Assembly (NCBI GenBank): GCA_020086605.1 | Contig: JACBWW010000004.1 | Location: 40,903,565 to 40,967,564, forward strand | Source of the DNA: Lanius collurio | Lineage: Eukaryota; Chordata; Aves; Passeriformes; Laniidae | DNA length: 64,000 nt | Direction of reading: 5' to 3' | Made by a program: the position numbers and the translations under genes | Shown: positions 25,986 through 39,200 of the stretch, piece after piece | How the letters are laid out: every line of letters begins with the position of its first letter | How positions within the stretch are numbered: the stretch's first letter is position 1 | The notes under the pieces: generated by a model | What the model was told of the DNA's origin: nothing | What the model saw: the letters and a program-made list of their open reading frames with translations, nothing else | Databases searched by the model: none

Positions 25986-27521
25986 CTGTATTTAAACTAA
26001 CAAAAGTAAATAAAAAAGGAGCTTTTCTAATTTCTTTATGTCCTAAAATCAGAGGTATGGGAGTAAGAGAACAACCACATCTAAAACTGTAAAAGTTCTC
26101 AAAGCCCAGAAAGATCAGTTTAACACAGGAGAGAGAGAGGATAGCACTAGAACCTTGGTAACTGAAGGAGTGTATAGTTCACCACTTGGAATCAGAAAAG
26201 AATATAACCTTGTTAAAAGCTGTAAGTTACAAAGTTAAAGTAGTCTTACACCTGCAAATCCAGCACAATGTCTTGCTGAGTTATTTCAGGCAAATCATCA
26301 TAGTAAGTCTCAAATGGGAAGTGGTTGAAGTGTACTCATGGTCAAGGTAGTTCATGTTAGGAAAAAAGAGAGCAGTTGCAGGCTGCTGCACTGACAGCTC
26401 AGCAGTTGGGAAGAACTGTATCCCGTGGTTTGCAACTGACTGTTTCAAAACCAGTGTGCACAATCTTCAAAGAAAGGACAAAATATCAAGTTTTTCAAAT
26501 AGCAATGTTTAGAAAACAGTGTCTGAAAGACATGCTTGAGGATTTCTCACAGGAAAAACCTGAAAACCCATTAAAGCCAAATATTCATCTCACTTTTTGA
26601 TTACTCAAAATCATACTCATTACAAATTTTTTCCTATAGTCCTGTTTATCAACAAATGTAACTTGTAAACTTATAAATTACACAAAACAAAGTTAGAAAA
26701 CCTAGAGCTGTGTTCGTACAAGAGACATGAAAGAAAGTCAAAAGCAGTACACAGCTGTTCTTGTTTGTCATTTAGATATAACAATCCCAACCTGATAAAT
26801 TCTGATTTATTTCTGCTGTATCTGAAGTCTAAATTTCTATTCCTCTATGTCAATTACAAAGACAAATATTTTTTTAAAAATCCTGATTCTAAAGGTAAAT
26901 ACACAAGACCAAGAAACACAAATTGAACGCTTCCATCTCCAATTTGCACAAGGCACAGTAACACAAAACCTGCATGCTAGATCTGATCCTCTAACATACT
27001 GAGCACTGCCTTGCAGGTGGTCAAGCACAGATCCTTGAACATTTTCACACATTTTGCTTCTAACAAGATTCTTTTCTACAGAAGACTTCAGGAAGAACTA
27101 AGTGCTCAAATGTTTTGGGCAACCTGTCTTTCCAGACTGAAGATACCATATCTAAACTGACAGGGAAAAGATAAGGCTCAGACCTTAAGAGTTACAAATC
27201 CATAATATTTTCTTTCAAGAGTTGGTAAGGGACAGAGTGGTCATCTGCCATGTCACTTAAATATACTTACGGACTTTAAAAAGCATTGAAATGAATAATT
27301 AAGAAGATCATAAATTTTGCACTTCCCACAAAATGAATGTACTTTATGTTTTTCAAATATAAAAGAAATGCATGTTTCATTATAAAAGAACATGGATTGT
27401 TGGTGGCAGTAAGAGCCGGATTTATGTATTACTCACTCATGAAAATATTCATTAACTCAAAGATTGTCTGACGGTGTTCATGCCCTTCTGAACACTAAGT
27501 TCAAGGGGGAGTGAAGGTATT

Positions 27522-28034
27522 TCAAACCCAAAACTTGCGTGTCACATGGTTTTGCTGGCAGTAGAACACTGGGAAATACCGGCATGCTGTCCAGTTACAC
27601 ACAGACCTGCAGCCTACAGAGGGATCAACTGAAAGAATATGGCAAAACCATGACTGTAAGCAGTGTTCCTCCAAGCTTACCTGTCCAGCCCTGGCACTGG
27701 AAGGCACTGCACAAGCATTTGGCACGACCTGAGCATTCCCAGGCAGAGTCACTTCCAGAGAATTGCAATGCATGGGAGCATCAGCCCACAATTTTCTGTT
27801 ATCCACTTTCTGCCAGCGGGTAAATGGGAGTGGAGCGTGGCTGTAGATTAAACTGTGAGCAAGTGAAATGACAGCATTGGAAGACAACAACTCCTCTGGT
27901 GTAAGGGGACTAATCTGTGTGACCAAAGGATGCAGGCATGTATCTCCTACCAAGGGAAGGGTAGACTGCAAGTAAATTGGGCATACAGATGCATCCCTTA
28001 AAGAGAGAACAGCTGTTACATGAATTTTTTCCAT
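27522..28034 (-). other. 170-codon open frame in a GC-richer block, unrecognised
   Basis: This is one of the longest open frames in the window, in a segment with higher GC than its flanks. I recognise no domain, signal peptide or membrane segment. The peptide includes ISPLTPEELLSSNAVISLAH and a cysteine-rich C-terminal third. The opposite strand is also partly open, which is common where GC is locally raised. It might be a decayed repeat or pseudogene, or chance. I do not call it a gene. Confidence 0.2.
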
Positions 28035-28285
28035 ATTTTTTTATTTCTGATGTCTTAGAAGCCTGGCTTTCTCTGACTTCAAGCCCTCTCAAGAGGGAAA
28101 GAAGATACCAGTAGAAATCCATAGTTCTGCACTGAATAAGGCCTTTTCATCAAATTACTGGACATATGGACTGTTTATTTGGCAGTAGTAAGTGGCTGTT
28201 TTCAAAACAGAAAGGCACAGCATTTCACAAATATCTGTGTTGTGACCTCTGCAGTTCACTCTATATACATAAAAATCTGTAAAAA

Positions 28286-28700
28286 GAAGCAAAGGTGCAA
28301 AATTTGCTGATGATATGAAAATTCTCAGAGCCAATTAAAAACCAAACTTGATCGAAATGAGTTGGAGAAGCTCAGAGAAACAAATTATGTTGCAATAAAA
28401 TGGCAACTAAAGTCAGATGCCAATAAACACAAAATAATAACTATGAGAAAAATAAATGAGTTCTGAATAAGTTGCTATCACCCAGAAAAATGACCCTGGT
28501 GTTTACATAGGTTGTTCTCTGCCAGCACCAGTCTAGCACTCAAAAAATTGCCAAAAAGTCAAACAAAATATTAGAAATTAATAAGAAAGGACTACAGCAA
28601 AAGGAACTACAAGTGATTAACTGTTTCACTAACTTAATAAAGTATTCTGAATGCAGTTCCCAGTTCTGGTGTTTGGAAGCTCATGATATCTATCAAGAAC
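28286..28700 (+). mobile_element. Old CR1/L3-like LINE fragment
   Basis: The sequence follows the end of the reverse transcriptase region of the older CR1/L3 group. A coding remnant containing KWQLKSDANKHKI occupies the place where this family has its tryptophan-rich, lysine-rich segment. Further on are aaattaataagaaaggacta and gaatgcagttcccagttctgg, both characteristic positions in these elements. It is heavily diverged, with several stops and indels, and lacks the younger avian CR1 tail. It is probably far older than the CR1 copies elsewhere in the window. Confidence 0.7.
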
Positions 28701-28923
28701 ATTTCAACAAATCATACAGCAACATTCAGCTAAGGGTCACATTTAACCAGCCTTTGCCAATTTCCAGCCAATGCCACTGTCTGCTGCACATCCCTTTGAA
28801 CCAGGAAATAAATAACAAACCAGAAATCATTTGTATTACTTTGCCTATAAGTACTGTAATCAGTTAGGTGAATGTAAAACTTGTCCTGGTTTTAGCCCCT
28901 ACTTCAATTTTGTTTTCCCACAG

Positions 28924-29166
28924 GGCAAGTAGGTGTGATTGCAGTAGATGAAGGAGAAATTGAGGTAAATGAAAAAGCCTGGGACAGTTCCATCAGTCAT
29001 GGTTTAATCCCCATATGGGAACAAGCACAAACAGAACGTGTCAATCACCAGCAAAGTTTGTGGCTCAAGAGGAATCAGAAAAAAGCAGATGAGATACTGA
29101 ATTATATTCCAACAAGTGCTGATTTGGTGTATATAAGCCTTGCCTGGGAACATACCAAAGTCCAAG
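28924..29166 (+). other. Exon-like open segment with splice-like borders, unrecognised
   Basis: This segment follows a strong acceptor-like sequence (ttgttttcccacag, after a longer pyrimidine-rich stretch) and ends at a donor-like CAAG followed by gtaaat. It is open in one plus-strand frame across its full 243 bases (phase 2 at entry). The translation is charged and tryptophan-containing (for example SLWLKRNQKKADEILNYI). I recognise no family. It runs opposite to CHID1, so it would belong to a separate antisense transcript. In DNA this AT-rich, open frames of this size arise by chance. Confidence 0.2.
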
Positions 29167-29838
29167 GTAAATCTAAGTGTGTGTAATTTTACAGTGTTTA
29201 GGAAAGCATTAGAAATAGAACCAGGTTGTTAATGTTAATTGCAGCAGATCTGGCATCTTACTGCTCTAATTTGCTGAGTTAATTGTACAACATACTTAAA
29301 GGACCACATGTTCTGAAATTTGGTAAAACATTAGTTTTTTAGAAACATACACCATGCAAATATGCTGAAAAATGCCTTAATAAGAGAGTAAGCCATGATT
29401 TCTCATTTATATATGGGTTCTGAAATACTAACTAGCCATTAAACATGACCATATTTTTTTATGAATTAAAGTCTGTTAAACCTTGGAATTTAAGAACATT
29501 GATAAAATGGCTGTTATTTTTAATCATTGTTATGGTATTTCATCAAGTTGACAGAGATAAGCTACATTTCCTAGTAATTTGTTATTTTTTTCACACTTAT
29601 CATTGATAGCATTTAAATTTTCAAAACAGACTGCTTATCAGCTGGCTCTAAAAAGTCACTCCCAATGCAATGTCAGTTAATACATAAATAGATTTTTTAT
29701 AATGATTTTAACGTCACTAAAAAAACCCAAACAGTAACATCAAAATTATTTTCCAATCACTGTGATAAAAATGCAGCAAACACATTATTTGCAAAGTTCC
29801 AAACATCATTTGAAGATGATACTAACATACTTGTGTTG

Positions 29839-30174
29839 TGGTGGACTCCCCTGGGCCCCCCCAGCCGGGTCCCTGCCATGTGACTGAGTCGGGTCTGTCT
29901 GATGTTCCAGCAGCCCGGGCTCTGATCTGGTTGGTTGTTTATCCCAGCTCCGCCCCTGGTATCCCCTTTATCCCCCTCTGTGATAAAACCAGCAGGACAC
30001 AAAGCCCCGCCCTCTCACCTCGCCGACTCTGCCCAGGTTGGATGCTCTGTCCCCCCCAGGACAGAGGGAATAAATGACTTAACATCATAAAGGAGGTTTG
30101 AGCTTATTTCTCTTCTCAGCTTCTGCTTCTGCTGAGTAGCTGTCACTGACACTGGCTTGAAGTGGAGCTGCACA
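29839..30174 (+). mobile_element. Solo LTR of an endogenous retrovirus
   Basis: A GC- and CpG-rich block of 336 bases sits sharply within AT-rich DNA. It begins TG and ends CA, and is flanked by the 4-base direct repeat GTTG at 29835-29838 and 30175-30178. It holds a TATA-like gataaaa at 29982-29988 and a polyadenylation signal AATAAA at 30069-30074, in the order and spacing of an LTR promoter, R and U5. No gag, pol or env sequence lies beside it, so it is a solo LTR left after recombination. The 4-base duplication would suit a gammaretrovirus-like family, but short direct repeats can match by chance. Confidence 0.75.
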
Positions 30175-31719
30175 GTTGAGGGATATTTAGGCTGTTTGTA
30201 AATGGTCTAAATATATTCCAAGACATAAAGAGGCAAGCTCACCACAAAATTAAGCAGTGTACAAGCTAATTAACCACCAGACTGTGGCATACTAAAATTT
30301 TATTCAAGCAACCCAATATCATAAATGGAAGTAATGCTACAGTGGTACCATGGCTGAATACTATGGTTGGAAGTTCATTGAGATTTGCTTCAGAGATTTC
30401 ACAATGGCAAGTCATGAGCATGAGGGATAACACTTGAGATGATGCTGTGAAAGAAGTCCAGATTGACAAAAATTCTTGAAACTTGCAAGTGAAAGATGAG
30501 AATTTTTGACTTTTGTAATGAAAATAACAAAAATTCCAATAATAACAAACACTTTCGAGATCACAAAGCACACATATTTCTTGCCAGTTTGCAGTTTTAG
30601 GCTATAACATAGGATACTCTTGGCATTCCTGTAAGTGCACAATCCCTCAAAGTTTTATAAGCAACATTTCAGGATAAGACATAAACCCATTAAAGAATAA
30701 AAATGTTTTCTCTGTCAAGAAGACCAGGCTAATCTGTGAAATAGTACATATTTAAATAGTCAACCACCATGTCATGATTGAACTCCACTTTGTAATCCTC
30801 CAAAATGAAAACACACCTATAGGACTGACCAAGGTTTTATTGGCAGCACCGGAATCAGCTTCTCCATCAGAAAAAGTAAAATGGACAAAAAGATAAATGA
30901 ATCTGCACTAGGGTTTTGTCAGCATAAAGCTTTGCTAGTTAAAAAAAAAGAATTTTTATCACCCTTCTAATATTTTAGGCAACTACCAACCTAAATATTC
31001 TACATCTTCAGGTCCCCTGTAGGAACAATTTTTGCATCAGTAATAATTAGTGAAAAATGTGCAATTTAGATAGAAGAGGAAAAGGATCAAAATCAAACTG
31101 TGTTCTAACTATAAAACTGAATACCTCAATGCCCTTCTCTTTCTCCATTTCACTACAGAGGTGTAAAAAAAAGCCCAGTGCTTTGAAGACACTTGACAAG
31201 GGAGAGGAGTAACAAAATAGTTAACTATGTAAACATAGAAAATGAAAATTTTCAAAAAGAGAAATGGAATTTACAAATGTAATCCAAATTAAGACCTGAA
31301 TTCGGGCAATCTAGTGCACTCAATTTCTTTTCTGCTTGCAGCAACTTAAAAACTAGATGTATGCAGTTTGTCTCCTCATGATTTTTACAGACTTAAGCAA
31401 AATGGATTCTAGAATCCTAGCATTGACCAAGTCCATTTTGTAAAAGTCACAAAGTCTTTGCTTTTTCCACATCCATGTCTTAGCTAATACTGTATTACTG
31501 TCACTTGCATTAACAAGCCTTTGCATTGCCATTCCATCCATGTTCTATCCAAAAGCAACATCACTATAAGCTTTTCAGAACCTTTTCTGCAGTACAGATC
31601 ATACAACGTAGTCCCCAATAAATCTTTTAAATATCATTTCTTCAAGATGCATTTCCATCAACTACCTCTGACAATTCAGAGAATGTCACTAAGTCATGAA
31701 TTTTGCTTAAGGTTATAAA

Positions 31720-31980
31720 AATGTGGCAGCAGTTACAGCCTCAGGGCGCACCCAGTCTGCAGTTCTCTGTCAGAGCAGCATCTGCTCTCCAAGGCCAGGT
31801 GCAATAAACAACCATTGGCTGACCAGCTACTCAGAGGGAGCAACCTTGGACGAGGGCTTGCTGCATAAGACAAAACTCACTTTACTTCTAACTCTAAATA
31901 CACAAGTGAACTTGGATCCTCAGACAAGGCTGCCTGGGAAAGAGAAACAAAGGATTATAAAAGGAGGGGTTACATAATGG
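31720..31980 (+). other. GC-richer block with TATA-like and polyA-like motifs, possible LTR remnant
   Basis: The block contains gttataaaaa at 31712-31721, AATAAA at 31803-31808 and a second ttataaaa at 31955-31962. The first two are spaced as in a retroviral LTR. I could not find convincing TG...CA ends or a flanking duplication and do not recognise the family. Alternatively it is simply unique sequence with chance motifs. Confidence 0.25.
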
Positions 31981-34900
31981 CTCTTTGGTGAGAAAACAGC
32001 AAATAGACAATTTTTTTTTTTCCTAAGCAGAAGGGTAAAAATTATGTGCAGGAGGGGAATAATGAACTTCTAGAGGCTCTGACATTATTTTCAAACAATA
32101 CTTTACTGAGGAAAATAAACCCATAGGAAATACATAGACATTTATTGTTATGCTCTCTGTATGTTTCCTTTTCTAGCTAAAGTGGAAGTGTGTTTGTTTT
32201 CTTGAACCCATTAGGAAAACCCAGTGGGCATTTATTTGTTCATTTTTCCTCTAAATAACACAAATATCTGACAAGACAAACTGCAAGATAAAACTGTTCA
32301 GCAGGAGCTCAGGAAGAGTCTGTACGAACAGTGCATTTGCAGGATTCATGCACATCTAGGAACTTAGTTTTGAAGTACAATCCATTACTAGGGAATAAAC
32401 AAGGATCTGCCTCCAAGAAGACTATCAGGGAAGCAAGGAGAGTGACAGCCCAGTAACCAACGCAGACCCAGTAAAGCTACGAGTACAAGGATGATGGTGA
32501 ACTTCAAACCCAGTAACCTGCACACACAGCAATGGAACCAAGTGGTGCTTGTACCACCCCTTCATTGCTTCCCCAGCCTTTTTGTTTGCAGCTCCTGCAA
32601 AGAGTGTTCTAGGTAAGACCCAACTGCAGCAACCTAATTTTTCTGTGAAATCCCTGAAGAAACCTCACCACATTAATTAGAACTGCTGCAAGTTGAAAGT
32701 AAACAATTCAACTGACCTTAAAGAGTTGGGTGAGCTCTTCTGGAGAACTTAGCTGTGCACTGATTCTATACCATAGGAACAGGATATTTTAGTATTACTC
32801 CACAGACCCCCACACCCCACCTCCCACTCTCACCCTTGATAAAAGATTCGATTACAGCCCACATGAAGAAGGTTAAGCACTTGACTGCACAGCAGATGCA
32901 AACCAAATGACTACCCATTGTCATTTACACGCAGTACTGTTTCAAATTGATATTGTCTTTGTAGTAGTTTTAGAAAAAGAAAGACCTGCTGAAGTCAGCT
33001 GAAGCCAACATTTTATTGCTTTACCTACAGTCTTTGTATTGGTTCTGTTCATCATGCAGATAAATCTTAAGTTGCTGCAGTAACAGATTTCACTTAAAAC
33101 TTTAGTAGGGTGGCTTTCATTATTTATTTTTTATTTATACTTTCAATTAACTCATGGCCAAGAAACCAAAGGTAATTTTTTAGCAACAACTGAAGTGTAA
33201 CTGAAGTTTTTGTTGGGACAGCCTTGATGGTTATAGGTCTGATTCTTGTTGCAACATTTCTCATCTACTATGAAAGGGTAGGGTTTGTACTACAGTTTCT
33301 TTCTCACACTTTATACTGGGAATGTTTTCTCTGGTAGCGATACTTGCAAATATTTTTATTGCCAACTCCACACATTTGCAAACTGTAAAAAATACTTATA
33401 ATGTACTCAATAAATAGTTACAAAAAACTCCGAGTTCATCAGTTACTTTAGGTGCAGGAAATTTCCATTACATTGCTGTAACAAAGAGATACATAAAGAA
33501 AAACACTCCAGGACATGGAACAACTATTTTTTTTAGAGACTTGAAGCCTACATTTTTGTGCAAAAAATTTAATATTTGAAATCTTAATGTATGGACTTTA
33601 TGTTACACCAAAGTAAGTGCCTTTCATGCATGGAGCTAGAAAGAGGACCTATATTAAGCAATATAATTTTCTGTCTTTAAGTGCACAATTGGATGCACAT
33701 GAATGGATCATGGCAATTTCTCTGAACAACAATCTGAATCTTCAGCTGAACCGACATTTTGGTAATAGTATGATGGAAATAACAGTACTGGACTAACCAC
33801 AAAAAAATGTGACATCAGAAAATTAAAAATGCAAACTATTAACATTGATGCTGTTTGGAAATTTGGTAAGAACTTCCCATAAGTTCACAGTTCCAGCTTA
33901 TATCAGTCATGTACTTGAAATCCTATGAATGAATTTAGCCTATAACAGTGATGCTGATTAAATACTTCTTGTGTTCTTTCCTATGTATGTTATTTTGAAA
34001 CTTTTAGGAATATCTTTCCTGTCAACATTTTACTTTCTACAGCTGCTTAATCCTTAAATATCTCCCTTTTAGCGTTCTATGTTTTTATCTTAAAAAAACT
34101 CCAAGCTGCCAGTATGTAAGATTAAATAATCATTTTGGTTGAGAAAATATTCAGCCGATCACATAAAAATAAGTACCAGGCAAGTAGTTACTAAAGTTAC
34201 TTAAGCCCTGTGTTTTGGAACAGTGTTTCCCCTAGAGGTTTTGTATTATATAGAACTATAGAAAAATCCCTAATCCCCTCAAACCTTCCTGGTTTTCTTT
34301 ATCAGCTTTTCTGTGATTGTGCTGTAGTCTGATGGCTGGACATCTCATCCTTGACTTAATAACATGGAAAGCTAAAAATATGCCCCCAGACCCTCCTTTT
34401 CAAAATGGTTGTTTTATCTCCTGAAGGAAATTGTAAATACTCCCTAAACTATCAACATTTATTTGGAATGATGGCTCCACTTTTATACTTGGCATATAGT
34501 CCACTTACTCCTTCCATATCCCAACAATAAGGCTAGTTAGAATTAACAAGAACTGGTTATGATCCAGCCTGTTAATAGCAAGATTGACCCACGGGGTGTT
34601 TTACAGCTTGTTAAAAGTTTATTAGCTATTGCAGATCATCAATAAAACATGTTTAATTGGCTAATTGCTACAGCTGCTGCAGTGAATGATGCTTGTGATT
34701 GTTCCCATGTACAGAGCAGCATGTTCTCCTAACTCTGGCTGTCTAGTATTGCTTTTACAGGAGACTCTTACTGCATTTTTGTACCCAGTGATAACACATG
34801 TGGTAACACAGTTTTATGTCTTAACAGTTCCTGTGAGGAGCACTAGATTAAGTTACAGCTGCAGTCAGAAGAATCTTTCTAAAATGTGTGGAAAATCAAC

Positions 34901-35947
34901 ACATTTAAAGCCTTTCAAGTGTCTTGGTTTGATAAGTAGTAACCTCAGAAAGTAGTGCTTTGATGGGCTGACTAGGGATTACTGTTTTGTTCAAGCTGTT
35001 TTACAATCTCACATGGCTCAGCAAGTATTTACACTGAAAAACATCCAGCAACCAAACATTTGGCCAGCTGGAATTAGAAGAATGACTCTATTTCATAATT
35101 ATTATTAGATACAGTGTAACTTTATATGAATTCTATTTCAAGAGATAAAATTATCATATTTAATGTGCTGAAACTTTTCATTTTCTCCACAAACCACTTA
35201 TTCTAATTGCTTGTAATACGAAATTGTGTTTAAATACATCATGAGTGCCCATTAAAACAGCTCTTAGCCGTTGTCTATGAATGGCTGACTGCCATGATGT
35301 TCTACAGCTGTCTGTATGACATTACCAGCTCTTCTCAGAGCAACCAAGAAGGTCAGTGCAACATAAGGAATATCAGCTGAATTTTGCTTGTTGAATGCTG
35401 TATATATTTCAGGGTTTCAGACCTACACTAACCAAGGACAGCTACTTTATCAATATGCATTCAGGGCAGCTGTGCCCAGGCTTTCACCAGTGAAGAGCAC
35501 AGGCCAAGTGCTCTTCTGAAATGGGGTTATACTTGAAGAAATTCCTAAGAAGGAAATGTATACGGTGTTCACTTATTTATTAATTCATAAATTCCTTCTG
35601 TAGATACTCAAACACTCTATGCCTGAATAGACAGAAGCCCTCAAACACTGCTCTAAAGTATTTCTACAGGAAACCTCTGTAAAAGTTCTGAGTGAAGAGC
35701 AGACATACAACAGCTGAGAACAGCTTGTTACGCCTGTGTTTTTTTTTACTTTCAAATGTGCAGACTCAGTAAGGGGAGGGAGGGTGTTTTTAGCAACAAG
35801 ACCCTCCAGACCTTCCAATTACCCTGCTGCCTAAGGGCAATGTAAGATAGCAAAACATACAAACACACGCAAAAGAGGGATCTAATTTCAGCTATTGCTA
35901 CAGATCATCCTATGTTTATTTTAAAACTGTATGTGCTATGTTCTATT

Positions 35948-36250
35948 ATCATGGAGTTTTTACGGTCCAAAAAGACCTTCAAGATCATCAAGTGCAACAG
36001 TTAACCTAAAGCTGCCATCCTCACCCCTAAACCATGCCCTGAAGGGCCACATGTAGATGTATTCTGGAATCAGTGTAAGAACAGTGACTGCACCCCTTCT
36101 CTGGGCAGCTTGTTCCAATGCTCAACCACCCTTTCAGCGAAGAAATTTTTCCTGATATCCAACATAAACCTCCCTGGTGCAACTTGAGGACATTTCCTCT
36201 TCCCTTGCTACCTGAGAGGAGAGACTGACCCCAACCTCACTACAACCTCA
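35948..36250 (-). mobile_element. CR1 LINE 3' fragment, minus strand
   Basis: The plus strand reads as the reverse complement of a CR1 3' region. It has ccaaaaagaccttcaagatc near the terminus, then tctgggcagcttgttccaatg, ctcaaccaccctttcagcga, and agaaatttttcctgatatcc followed by aacataaacctccc. Substitutions are frequent. The fragment is in the same orientation as CHID1. Confidence 0.93.
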
Positions 36251-39200
36251 GGCAGCACAGCTATGCATTCCTGCCATTCAAATTCTAAAGCCAGTGTTAG
36301 ACATAGCATATTCCATCATATTTTGCCTTCCAGTACCAATTCAGTGTCAATACCACAAACAAATATTACACTTTGAAATCCAGCAACACACAAATATTAT
36401 CTTTGCTTGTTGAACAACAGCGCTGTTGTGAAAAAAACCTTTCTCTAGCAGCCTCTCTCTGCCCTGGATTTTGTGAGATAGGAGCACAATGGTTATGCAG
36501 AGAGAGTATCATCCTAGCAGATAGTTAAATCTGCTTGCTAATTATACATTAAGCATTGATCAATGCTGAAAGTGAATTAATTCATTACAAATACATGACA
36601 TGTATCTTAAGCTACTATTAAGGATACCATCTTCTGAATAATGAATGAAGTTACAATGAGTTCTAACCACAGTCTAACAGGATAATCACATTTCAGAATA
36701 ACAGCTTATGCTACACAAGCCTGAGTACCTTCAAAGCCAGTATGAGCTCATCAAGTCACAAAACACTAGGTCAACTGCAATTCCTATTGTTGCTTTAGAG
36801 TTTTACACATATTATTTTAGATCATCACTACCAATAAACTTAGGTATTCAATTTTTAATCATGTTTAAGTATTTCTCACCTTTCAAAAGGGCATCTGTTA
36901 AACTGACTTACATAGAAAAGCAAGAGAAGAGGAAGATGTAATCATTAGATATCTGATTAGCACTGCCACCTGGAAATTGTAGATAAAAACCCATTCATTT
37001 CTCAGTGCTGAGCTGCTGCTTCTGCTCCAGACCCTCTTACACTCTCAATTGCTTTCTGATAATTTCCTAGAATTCCATCAGTTCAGTGTATAAATTCACA
37101 CAGATCCTTACAATACTAAATCTACATAGAGACAATGTATGAGAACCTGAGAAGAGAATGTTGTCTACAGTTCCACCTCTATGGTTTGAGAAAATTCACT
37201 TTCCTGCATCTCTGTTCCATGTTTGAGATAAATAGAAACTGGAAGCTCCAAGAAGCTGTGATGGTGGCTAGATGGAATTCATCCTGTGCATGAATGTCAT
37301 GGGGCACCTTTTGGGATTTCTGGGATGCCAAACAGCACCCTCTGTTCTATCCAACCTAAATAACTGAAAAAGGTATCTTGTATAAAAAAATTTAAACTAC
37401 TCTAGAAAATAAATATTAAGAGAAAAAATACAGTTTCCTTTCCCCTTATTTCTTGTTCCCAAACCTCATAGTTTTCTTGATATTCACAGATATGCAAAAG
37501 CTCTAAAAAAAAAAAAAAAAAAAAAAAAAATTGGGTGTTAGCACGTGATGATAGCACATCAGTACTGGGATGCAAATAATAAATTCTGAAGCAATGTGAT
37601 GGACAACATAATTTTCATAACATCAAATAAAAGGTCCCAGAATATGTAGAGCTACATGACAAGGCTGAATTTAAAAAAATATCTAATTGTTTTGGGGGAA
37701 ATCTGAAGAACAAAAATTGAGAAAAAAGATGCAATTTCCATTGAAAGTTTTTCTTCTAAGACAGAGTTGAGAGGACATGCCTGCTATGCATCAAAGACTG
37801 TGGATAAGCTCAGAGCGGAGCACACAACCACTCACTGTGTGGGTTACACTGCAGTCTGTCACCTGTCTTCTTAGGGCAAAAACTCCTAGAGCTTTGTGAT
37901 TTCCAAAATCTTTTACCAGGGAACAGGAATCTAAAAACAAGGATCCTGACAGATGGCATCTTGAGATGGAACAACCAGCCTTATGGGAGGTGTCAGAACC
38001 ACGGTTCTGTCAAACTTCAACTTTTAAATCAAATTACTTAAGAGCAAGTGGTGCCAAATAGGAAAGGACACAGACAAATCTTTCTCCTGAAGTAGCAATC
38101 AGCAAGTCCTATGAAAAACCACAGTGAACCTCTTCTAATACCATCTGTTAATAAAATATGACGATGTGAGTACTGGGTTTATGCTGGCAGTCATTAGTAT
38201 GGCTTCATCTGTACCTTGGTAAATCCCACATGCTGGTTAATGACACAGACTATCTGCAGAGCCCTGAGTAAGTCCAACTGGGCTGATTAAGAAAACCCAA
38301 ATGGAGAAAAAACTTTTTGTAGGTTTTACAAGGCTACTACTGTTTTCCTTTAATGAAAAGACTTAAAAGACCTAACAAGATTGGAAATGTGAGCAAAACC
38401 ACATGCCAGTTTGGAGCAAAGATGCAATGAAATGCATCAAGGTTTTGTTTTGATTAACTAAAAGATGGTGCTCATCTCAAGCAACACGTTTCACACACAA
38501 GATGGCTGTTCATACAGCCATCAGTTTTATCAGGAACTTGATCCATTATATGCTAATATGCACCAACTCTCCCTGGTGACTACCAAAAACTGGAAATAGT
38601 ATCTCTCTCAGATTTAATGAATACAGCACCGTTGGCAGCTACAACAGCAAATGCTGCATTCAGTACAACTACAGAAGGGTTTTGGAATAAACTTTTTAGC
38701 TATTAATTCCTAATACTAGAAGTTACCTGCTAGTAACTGCCTTTATCTAGGGAAAGAGAATAAATCAAGCTTTCCCACTCTGGGAGTGTCAGTGTTCTTC
38801 TTCTAAAATGTTTATCATATTACTGAAGATAATCATTAAACTCACTGGCACCTTTACAACATCGTAACAAACAGAAGCCAGGAAATATAATTTATTCAAC
38901 CCCTTCTGAACAACCCTTTTGGAAATGATAGCAGGTATGATATTAACTGATTAGAAACATTACTACAACATAAAAACTGAATATAGATAGAATCAATAGT
39001 GATTTTATGAGCATGTTACTGAAAATTTTCTATGTACCAGTCTAGTAGCATTTAGAACAAAAGCTTTAAGTATGAAATTTGAGTGCTAAGTATTACCAGA
39101 TTATACTTCAATGTGAGAAAGGTCACTGCCATCCTTGGCTATCAACATAAAATGTGTACGTGTTCCAAAAAAGTCAATTCGGATGTATAAACACCCAAAT

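Noticed and set aside
28880..28925. Start of a passerine LTR (tgtcctggttttag)
   Set aside because: Only the first dozen bases resemble LTR starts I remember. The following sequence does not, and no end or duplication was found.
32570..32615. 21-base plus-strand micro-exon (tttgcag ... gtaaga)
   Set aside because: It contains a stop codon in one frame, has no partner exons, and is expected by chance.
38190..38225. Minus-strand peptide slightly resembling a CHID1 barrel strand (ILMT)
   Set aside because: The resemblance covers only a few residues and there are no splice sites at suitable positions.
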